Positions 57,501 through 64,000 of a stretch of DNA of 64,000 bases are shown one piece after another. The notes under the pieces are model-generated. The model had not been told where the DNA came from, searched no databases, and saw nothing but the letters and a program-made list of their open reading frames with translations. Position numbers and translations under genes: made by a program. Numbering within the stretch: the stretch's first letter is position 1; every line of letters begins with the position of its first letter. This stretch comes from Aurifilum marmelostoma (Eukaryota > Ascomycota > Sordariomycetes > Diaporthales > Cryphonectriaceae): the NCBI GenBank assembly GCA_027559495.1, contig JAMXSV010000006.1:2232001-2296000 (forward strand), written 5' to 3'.

Positions 57501-60173
57501 AATTAATTAGAGCATTTATTATTCTTATTTTCTATTATTTTCTTCTTAATTTAAAAGTATATATAGATTTATTCAAGCACTTTTATTCTAGATAATACTT
57601 AGTAACTAAATCTTATTCTATGCTATTAATTATAACTATCTTTCTAAATATAGCTTATTTTTATAAGATTTAGCTAATAGTCTAATTAATTCGAGAATTA
57701 TGCTTTTTAAGCTAAGGAAGTTCCAAAATTAGCTTATATTATACTATATCTATAATATTAAAAAAAACCTTAATTATATATCCTTATATTTATATAAGTA
57801 GATAATTAGTTTCCTTATTAACTATACCAAAATTATATATAACTAGCTTTTCTTCTATAATGCTAAAAGTATAAGATTATTCCTTCTATTTCTATTATAG
57901 TTATGCTTAATTAATAATATATAGATATATATAGTTTCCTTAAGCGCTACTATTTAATAGTGCGCTATATTTCCTTTTATAGATATATATATTAATAATA
58001 ATATAAGCATAATTTATTTTAAAGGCTTTATATAAAGACTATCCTAATCTAATTATCTATAGTCTTATTATAGGCAATCCTATTCTTTTAGGGTTCTTCT
58101 AGCTACTTGTTAGGCTAGCGCCTTAGCTTATTATTATGCATACTTATAATGCTTTCTATTATACTGCTATATATGCTAAGTATATGCTTTGCTTTATATA
58201 TAAATAGTATAGTTTTCTATTAAGCATTGCTACTATTTGCATTTTCTTTTTATGCAAGGCTTTAAGCAATCTTCTAGTAGTTTAATAAAAGCATTATTAT
58301 ACTTCTTATTTAATACTTCTCTAAATCAAAGCTTAAGTTCTTTATATACTTAAATAATTTAGCTAAATTCGCGTATTAGGAATTATTTATGCTTAACTTT
58401 ATCTTTAAAATAAACTTAGCAGCTATAGTATATATATAAGATCTATACTAGCTAGTAGTATTTAAAATAGAATGCATTAATTTTAGAATCCTTTAGATTT
58501 TCTGCCTTATAATTTTAGATAGGGATACTCCTAAAGAGCTCCTTTAGTAATATTTTATATATAAGATATTTTATTTAGATATTATTTTCTAAAGCATAGA
58601 AGCTAATACTGCTTTGCCTACTAGTTAATGCTAATTTTTCTAAATTGCTTATATATTATATAATAGGCTTAGATAGATTATTAGATTATTTATTTTGCAA
58701 GCCTTCCTCTTTAAGGATAAGTATTTTTATAATACTTTCTTTTATAAGTATCTAAATAAAGTTTGCATTTTCTAAGTTATTATCGCGCTTATTATAGGCT
58801 AGAGATATTATAATATTTGATATATGCTTATTATTAGTTATAAGCTATATAATGTAGTGCTATAGAAGAAGCTTTCTTAGGTCTTGCTTATCTTTAGACC
58901 CTTAGTCTATAGGATTAGTAGAATAATTCAATTATTTATCTTTTATATAAGCTCTGCTTCTAATAGCAAGCTATTGCTATTCTTTAGGTTTTTTAGGAAA
59001 CTATTCTAAACCTTTTTTCTTTAAGAAATGCAATAAGCAATTATTATTATAATATATAGTTTAATTAAGTAACTTATAATTAATAGAGTTTATTACTTAC
59101 TCTATTAAAATATTTTTATTTAGATAATTAGATTCCTATTATATAATAATATTAAGCTATTATCCTTCTAATATAAATTGCTATCTTTTTCTTAGCTATC
59201 TACAATTGCAGGAAATATATCCCTATTTGCTATAATTATAATAAATAATCTTTTAAGTATTACTATTCTATTAGTTAGTAGCATTGAGTTCTATAAGGCT
59301 AGCATATATAATGCTGCTTTATGCTATACTACTATATTAACTACTATTCCTAATTTAAAGTTTCTTACTTATATTAGCTAAAAATCTCTAAGTTTAGCTT
59401 TTTCCTTTCTTAGACTTTTTTATTTATTATTTATATAAATAGTTATTAATGCAGATTATTTAGTTAAAGAATATTGCAAAGTCTTCTAATTAATTCTATT
59501 TAAAGATTTTATTCTTAAATTTATCCTTTAATCCTTTATAATAGTATTTTATAAGGTTCTTATCTTTCTATAGAAGCTATACTAAGAGTTGCTTAAATTT
59601 AATTATATAAGTAGAGGCTAATTTAGTCTGCTTAAGATCTATAAGTTGCTAAGCTATAGTGCATTCTTTATTAGAGTTGCTAAAAGTTTTCTTAAGAGCT
59701 TTCTTAAAGCTTGCAAAAGAATTAAATATATTTTTAGTAATCTAAGTATATATATTAAGATTATTCTAATATTCTAGATAATTGTGCAGAGATAGTTTAT
59801 ACTAAATAAGAGTATCTTTTTTAAGATATATTCTAGCAAAAATAACTTCTTTATGCTTATTAGTAAATTAGGCTATATAATGCAAAAAGTATGCCCTATA
59901 ATAGGTAAAAAACTTATATAATATCTTCTAAGCTCTATTATATATAATAGGCTTATTTATCTTATAGATCTTATTAGAGGCAGCTAAAGTAGAAGCTAGA
60001 GTGCTATTCTAGCAATATAGAATGCAAATTTATTCTTAAAGTTTAGGAATAGCATTTATTATCTATTTGTAAGTAATCTTAAGGGGGAATAAAGGAGATC
60101 CTTAAAAAGCTATTATATTTTGTATTACTTAAAGGGATAATACTAAACTATTTTTAAATAGGAGTTATTAAAA

Positions 60174-60605
60174 TATAATAAGCACTATAGTAATTTAAAG
60201 ATATTTAAGTACTAATTAGGTTTATACTAATAAGAATAATATTAAAGTGCTAAGTCCTTAAATATAGAATTATATAAGTCCTAATAAATAATGCAAGTAT
60301 TTATTGCCTTTAAGGCTACTTAGTATATAAGAATAAATACTTAGATTAATAACTAAAAAGCTATATACTAAATCTATCTAATAGTAATAAGCATATTCTT
60401 ATATAGCTAGTTTCTTAAAGTAGCTTATTAGGATTATTAATAATCTAAGTAATCCAGCTTACTAGATTACTAAGTAATCTAATAATCCATAACCCTAACC
60501 CTAGATTACATAATCAATATTACTTATTAGAATATTAGGTTCTTGATACCTAGTTCCTATTGCTTAGGACCTGTTGGTGACCTGCATATTAGATAGGTTA
60601 TAATA
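60174..60605. repeat. Right LTR of the Gypsy element
   Basis: It aligns with the left LTR over its whole length. Its right half is less mutated: it keeps CCATAACCCTAACCCTAG and TAGGACCTGTTGGTGACCTG, where the left copy reads TTATAACTC and TTAGAACTTATTAGTAAT. Confidence 0.8.
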
Positions 60606-61135
60606 ATAAGCCTTTAAACTCTTTATTTAGGAAATTAAGAAAGATATTTGGATATAAGATAAGTCTCTGCAATAGCTAGAAAATATAATTCTTAAAACTA
60701 TATTTAGCTAAGATTATTGCTGCAATAAATAGGTTTATAAAGAAGCATTTAGAGATTTAATCTAAATGCTAGAGTAAAAGTTTTAGTTTAAGCTTTTTTT
60801 ATAAGAGTTATATATAAGTAGAAAAAAAGGACTACTAAAATATAAAGATAGCTAGAAATATAATTATAAATAGACTCTTTAGCAATTAATTTCCTTAATT
60901 TCTATATTCTCTTTAATTTTATTAACTTTTTACTTTCTTTAAATAGAATAGATACTAATAGGCAAGGGCATATACTAGGGCAATAGGATATTTACCTACT
61001 ATTTGCCTTAAATTTACTACCTAGCCTTAAATATATCTATTATAGATAAAGAATATATAAAGGCAGCAATTAATATATCTAGAGAAGTATATTATAAATT
61101 CGCTTACTAAATTTGTAAATAGACTTCTAGTAAAT

Positions 61136-61325
61136 CTATAATAAATTTACTATAGTTAATTTAGTAAGTTTACTATAAATTCACTAGTAGTGAATTTCCT
61201 ATGCCGAGGCTATATATTATATAGATATAGCTATTCTTATTTATAGTTAGACTAGAGAAGGCGATCCTCCTATAATATATTTGTAATGCACTGCATAGCT
61301 AGAGCTGCCTATTAATAAATAATAT
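61136..61325 (+). repeat. Dispersed repeat, copy 2 (first copy at 43,427)
   Basis: Same orientation as the copy at 43427-43615, sharing AAATTCACTAGTA, GAGGCTATATATTA, TAGAGAAGG and ATAGCTAGAGCTGCC. Repeated short TAAATTCACTA-like words precede it. Confidence 0.65.
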
Positions 61326-61643
61326 AAACTTATATATTTATTTTAAGATTTTAAAGCTTTATTAAGTTATAGCTTAAGCTTTAAGTAAATTTAGAGAAAT
61401 TAAAATTTAGTATTAACATATTATAATGCTATAACTATTATAAATTGTTAGTACATATTAAATTTTTAAAATATCTTTATATTATTAATGTTATTTAAAA
61501 GTCTTTTACTTTTTTAAAAACTTTTTATTATATATATAATCTCTTATTAATTAAGATTCAATCTATATATTTAATATATTTATTACTAATATAGTTATAA
61601 AAATATATGCTATTATATATAGCGAGTTTTGGTGTAAAAAGGG

Positions 61644-61671
61644 CTAGTGTCGGAATACTTTTGCGTACCCA
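61644..61671 (-). mobile_element. Possible Tc1/mariner terminal inverted repeat
   Basis: On the minus strand the sequence CAGTGGGTACGCAAAAGTAT, followed by TCCGACAC, has the CAGTGG... start typical of fungal Tc1/mariner (Fot/pogo-like) ends, and TA abuts its outer side. The other end and the transposase were not found, so only a fragment is claimed. Confidence 0.3.
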
Positions 61672-63055
61672 CTGTACTTAAGTACCTAGCAGTAACAAAA
61701 GCCCTTACTATTAAGGCCTCCGAAAATAGCGAAGCGGGTTAGCTAGATTTAGCAGCTGCAATAGGGAATTCTTAATTTAGATAAAAGCATATAGCTGCCC
61801 TTAGACATATACTAACTGCATTAGATAATAAGGCTAATTAGTAGCAGTTACAATCTATAAGCATAAATAGAAAGATTTATATAAATAAGGACTTAAAGTT
61901 TAGCTTTAAGATAAGCATTTAGCAAGTTCAAATGAAATATAATAAGCAGTAATTAAAGGTGCAACTATACTATATAGATTCAAAAGATCAGCAGATAATT
62001 AAAGTTGCTATTTAAATATTTCTTTTAACTACACATATAAATTATGCTTAAATTATAAGTTATAATAAAATCCTAGTTAACTAATTTAATAAAAGGATTT
62101 ATTAAGTTTTTTAAAAAGCAATAATTTCTTAAAAACTATTATAAACTTGCATAGAAGGCCTTTCTAGTTAAAATGTTATATTTAAGTAAAAAGCTTCTTT
62201 AAGCTTTAGCTACTCTATTTATCTAAGTATAATAATTACTGCTATAGCTAAAGGTATAATAAGTATATAAAGGTTTATATTAAGCAAATGAAATATTAAA
62301 GTATGCTTTAAAGAAAATAGAAATAATTTTTAAATTCTTTTACTATAATATAAGCAGTAAGGCTTTTATTAATATTAAAAGTAATACTTATATTAATAAC
62401 TAAAAAGTAATACATAATAATTCATTTAATATACTTACCTCTTTAGCTCCCTATTAGTAGTATTAGCTCTCTTAGTGCTACTGTTTATTTTAGGTTATTA
62501 AAACTTGAAATAAGCATATCTCTATTATTACAACTCTAACACTAGGTTATATAAGCATAACTTATTCAGATATTACATCTTTTAATAAATATCTTTTTAA
62601 CTATACTATGCTATAGCTTATTTCTTTAACTTGCCTTTTAGATAGGCTATACCATTTTAACTTTAGATTAATTATAAAGCTATATTTTAACTTCTTAAAT
62701 TATTATCACAGATATAGCCTGCTGCTGCCTCGGATTCCCTCTCTAGCTCGGAGAGGACCTTAGGTTCAGGGTTAGAACACGTGACCCCGCCCTAGATAAA
62801 ACCTCTGCCCTGCTGGCCCTGTCTGCCTATTCTATATCGTGGCTCTCTGAGCTACGTCTTGACTACCTAGCCTGTACCTGCCTGAGGATAGTGCCTATTA
62901 GTCTATAGTAAATAGAATCCTAAAACCGCCTGCTTGCTATTCACCTAACCGCCCTGCTGCTACTATAATAATTATAATAATCTAGTAAGTAGCTTATTAT
63001 AAGCTAGTAATCCTAACTTTAATTCTAGATTATATAATTCTATATCCATTCTATA

Positions 63056-63334
63056 TTAGAGTATTAAACTTATAGCTTTATAGAGTTTGTTCTAAGTAGT
63101 TACTATGCTATGCTTCTTTTGTAACTTGCATATTAGATAAGTAATAATAGCAGTGCTTATTGTACTTAAGTTGCTTAATAACTATAGCAACTATGCGCCC
63201 TTAATAAACCTAACTCTAGGGTTATATGATCCTGCATTAATTCTGCATTAGAGTATTAAAATTATAGCTTTATAGGGTCTATTTCAAGTAGCTACTATGC
63301 TAGGACCCATTGTACCTTGCATATTAGATAGGTT
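63056..63334 (+). repeat. Local direct repeat, about 87 bases, period about 192
   Basis: Copies at about 63056-63142 and 63248-63334 share GAGTATTAAA, ATAGCTTTATAG, GTAG-TACTATGCTA and TTGCATATTAGATA. Parts resemble the LTR end (CATATTAGATAGGTTA), so these may be solo-LTR fragments related to the Gypsy element. Confidence 0.6.
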
Positions 63335-63492
63335 AATCTATAAACTCAAATATTAATTTATACTATACTCTATCAGGTGCATAAAGTAGTGCGTAGTATG
63401 TATCTGATCTAATATAACTATATCAAAACCCTGATTCAATAATTTATATTCAAGATTATAAAATCGAACGTAGAAATATATTCAAATATGCT

Positions 63493-64000
63493 TTACTTCC
63501 TCCATTTCTCGTGCAGCTTCTTGTCCTTGTCCTTAAACTCTTCCATGTGCTTATCCTTCTCCAACTTCATCTTGTCTTGGGTTTTTTGTTCCTCTTTTGT
63601 TTGTGCGTATGCTTTCTTCGCCTTTTCCAGATTCTCTTCCCGCTCTTTCTTTTCTTTCTTTAGCACATCGCTCTCCGTAACCTTCTTCTGGTCGTGCTTT
63701 TCATTGAAGTCCGCCAAGTGCTTAGCCGCATCCTGCTGCACCTGGGCAATAGCGTCCTGCCGCTTCTTCATTAGCTGCTCCGTGTCTGGGCTGATAGCAT
63801 GTTCGTAGTGGGCACGGGTATTCCAGTTCTCCACAGGACCGCCCCGTGAGAAAAAGTAGTCGTTAACCGTAATCTTATATCGGCCGCACACCCTCTGTAT
63901 CACTAGTGATGCTGGATAGGCAACCAGGTCGACCTTTTGTTGCTGGATGAGTTTCTCAGCCACTTCGGGGGCTACAAGGTCCCGCACGTTGGAGAGCTCA
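63493..64000 (-). CDS. 3' end of an unidentified gene with a charged coiled-coil tail (partial at right edge)
   Basis: The frame is open from the window edge to a TAA at 63495-63493, about 168 residues. The first half reads APEVAEKLIQQQKVDLVAYP and VCGRYKITVNDYFFSRGG. The second half is strongly charged, Lys/Glu-rich and probably coiled coil (KKEKKEREENLEKAKKAY), ending KLHEKWRK. Composition is normal, in contrast to the AT-rich block on its left. I do not recognise the family. No intron is needed. The true start lies beyond the window; the GTG at 63987 is only an internal codon. Confidence 0.6.
   Translation of the reverse strand, partial: ELSNVRDLVAPEVAEKLIQQQKVDLVAYPASLVIQRVCGRYKITVNDYFFSRGGPVENWNTRAHYEHAISPDTEQLMKKRQDAIAQVQQDAAKHLADFNEKHDQKKVTESDVLKKEKKEREENLEKAKKAYAQTKEEQKTQDKMKLEKDKHMEEFKDKDKKLHEKWRK

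Larger units (their letters stand above)
53801..60605 (-). mobile_element. Ty3/Gypsy LTR retrotransposon, heavily RIP-mutated
   Basis: About 6.8 kb bounded by two direct LTR copies (53801-54264 and 60174-60605). The coding direction is leftward. Reading the minus strand through stops, I find a zinc-knuckle remnant near 59190-59245 (YYNYSK-GYISCNC, from a CCHC box with Cys changed to Tyr). Reverse transcriptase follows around 57500-56900, with YLDD changed to YFNN at 57152-57141 and IFIYFKELKMHKQYIRI after it. RNase H remnant PNKELIAIVKAFKK lies near 56590-56480. The order gag, RT, RNase H fits Ty3/Gypsy. Stops are in every frame, so it cannot move. The CA to TA excess indicates RIP. A clear target-site duplication is not visible. 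Confidence 0.85.
60606..63492. other. AT-rich repeat relic region
   Basis: Mostly RIP-mutated sequence without genes. It contains repeat copy 2 (61136-61325), a possible Tc1/mariner end (about 61644-61671), a short GC-normal island (62703-62965) and a local direct repeat (63056-63142 and 63248-63334). No coding remnant can be named with confidence. Confidence 0.55.

Noticed and set aside
60606..60900. Possible continuation of the diterpene cyclase beyond the retrotransposon
   Set aside because: A translated piece (DIWIQDKSLQQLENI when stops are read through) is suggestive but does not match a cyclase motif I can name.
1..64000. CRISPR arrays, rRNA genes or intact tRNA genes
   Set aside because: None was seen; repeats here are transposon-derived or microsatellites, and the sequence is eukaryotic.

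Overview
This is a filamentous ascomycete (Pezizomycotina) nuclear window. Genes are split by short GT-AG introns with CTRAC-like branch sites. The families are typical of these fungi: a G1 glutamic peptidase, Asl1-like GH128, DUF1776, Pth11-type receptor, BBE oxidase and a class II diterpene cyclase. The right third is an AT-rich block with the TpA excess left by repeat-induced point mutation (RIP). A Sordariomycete is likely, but I cannot place it closer from sequence alone.

Layout. Positions 1-21,700 are an ordinary gene-rich segment in which every spliced model closes without a frame break: a mitochondrial sulfurtransferase (+), a DUF1776 dehydrogenase-like protein (-), a two-repeat RPEL protein (+), a 72-residue unknown (-), a 2OG-Fe(II) dioxygenase (-), an ER FKBP (+), a long gene joining a dynamin-type GTPase domain to a family 2 glycosyltransferase (-), a GPI-anchored GH128 glucanase (-) and a membrane-anchored GH16 protein lacking its catalytic glutamates (-). 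From 21.7 to 45.3 kb gene density falls. Here lie a secreted beta-propeller lactonase-like protein (-), two divergent multicopper oxidase copies that are both damaged, a broken membrane protein and an intact secreted G1 peptidase. Most of the rest is relic sequence.

From 45.3 to 53.7 kb lies what looks like a decaying terpenoid cluster: a BBE-type FAD oxidase with two single-base frame breaks, a partial Pth11-like receptor, an apparently intact cytochrome P450, and a copalyl-diphosphate-synthase-type cyclase. The cyclase is near normal in its first 550 bases and then dissolves into RIP-mutated sequence. A Ty3/Gypsy retrotransposon on the minus strand, with two LTRs and recognisable reverse transcriptase, RNase H and zinc-knuckle remnants, fills 53.8-60.6 kb. 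More repeat relics run to 63.4 kb, and the 3' end of another gene enters from the right edge.

The two most notable observations are the uninterrupted dynamin-GTPase/GT2 reading frame at 12,971-16,700 and the point at about 52.9 kb where RIP cuts into the diterpene cyclase beside a still-open P450.
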